From assembly GCA_910586125.1 (NCBI GenBank), contig CAJUHP010000001.1, positions 124,001-188,000 on the forward strand: a stretch of DNA of 64,000 bases, in the 5' to 3' direction. Position numbers and translations under genes: made by a program. Below are positions 63,807 through 64,000 of this stretch, in pieces (the stretch's first letter is position 1; each line of letters starts with the position of its first letter). The notes beneath the pieces were generated by a model that was given only the letters and a program-made list of their open reading frames with translations, searched no databases and was not told the DNA's origin. The stretch comes from an uncultured Lachnospiraceae bacterium (lineage in GTDB: Bacteria > Bacillota > Clostridia > Lachnospirales > Lachnospiraceae).

Positions 63807-63975
63807 TTCCGGATTTCCTCCCCCGCAAACGCAGGTTTTTCCTGCGTTTATTCTATCAGTATATCTTCTTTTCACGCTTCTGTAAAGGTGTTAAGATAAA
63901 AACGCAGCAAAATATCGACATTTCTGCCGGCTGCCTGCGCAAGCTTTTGCTCCGGCAGAGATACAGGAGGATAGA

Positions 63976-64000
63976 ATGAAAAAAAATGGAATTTCCCGCA
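63976..64000 (+). CDS. Partial gene at the right edge (first codons only)
   Basis: An ATG at 63976 is preceded by a strong AGGAGG site at 63965-63970 and opens with MKKNGISR before the window ends. A Lys-rich start such as this suits a signal peptide or a cytoplasmic protein; nothing more can be said. Confidence 0.55.

Overview
The window looks like a chromosomal segment of a spore-forming, anaerobic Firmicute, most likely a gut Clostridium/Lachnospiraceae relative. The evidence is Gram-positive envelope genes (dlt operon, LytTR/GHKL signalling), spore-cortex type hydrolases (CwlD, SleB-like, GH18+SH3), the order gdpP-rplI-dnaB, HemZ, MecA and many small ferredoxin-type proteins. GC content is moderate to high and nearly all genes have strong AGGAGG-type ribosome sites. 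No rRNA, tRNA, CRISPR array, phage or insertion sequence was seen.

Layout. 1-6.2 kb (+): a membrane-anchored transglutaminase-like protein, then a dlt operon (dltA-dltC-dltB and an SGNH-fold protein in the dltD position) for D-alanylation of a surface polymer. 6.2-9.5 kb: a truncated MTA/SAH nucleosidase remnant and an AraC regulator, divergent from a Gfo/Idh/MocA dehydrogenase and a sugar isomerase/epimerase. 9.7-14.4 kb: DUF4230 protein-ApbE-radical SAM operon, facing a multi-cluster ferredoxin-like protein. 14.4-19.4 kb: lipoprotein, GT4 glycosyltransferase, CwlD, GH18 protein. 19.7-22 kb: mecA, a DUF1858 protein, a 56-residue ferredoxin and a MerR-like regulator. 22-26 kb (-): gdpP-rplI-dnaB. 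26.2-35.3 kb (-): probable operon dnaE-pfkA-relA-MBL hydrolase-hemZ. 35.5-39.4 kb (-): GHKL kinase and LytTR regulator with a two-component ABC exporter.

39.4-45.2 kb (-) is the most notable part: a NUDIX gene and a compact vanG-type cluster. It encodes a D-Ala-D-Ser type ligase, a VanXY-type peptidase and a VanT-type membrane serine/alanine racemase, translationally coupled, with their own promoter and no adjacent vanRS. The VanT protein carries an acidic tandem-repeat linker between its membrane and racemase domains. A CarD-like regulator lies upstream behind a strong terminator.

45.4-53.7 kb (-): S4-domain protein, citrate synthase, MalQ, SleB-like hydrolase, and a TetR-beta-helix lipoprotein-GNAT operon. 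53.9-64 kb: MATE exporter, transketolase, engB, clpX-clpP-tig, DJ-1 family protein, CYTH protein, LysR regulator and the first codons of another gene at the right edge.

A theme is envelope chemistry built on D-amino acids: dlt adds D-Ala to surface polymers and the van genes could remodel peptidoglycan precursors to end in D-Ser. A second theme is regulated proteolysis (MecA, ClpX, ClpP, trigger factor) and nucleotide second messengers (GdpP for c-di-AMP, RelA for ppGpp). Functional calls are from motif reading only; no database search was possible.
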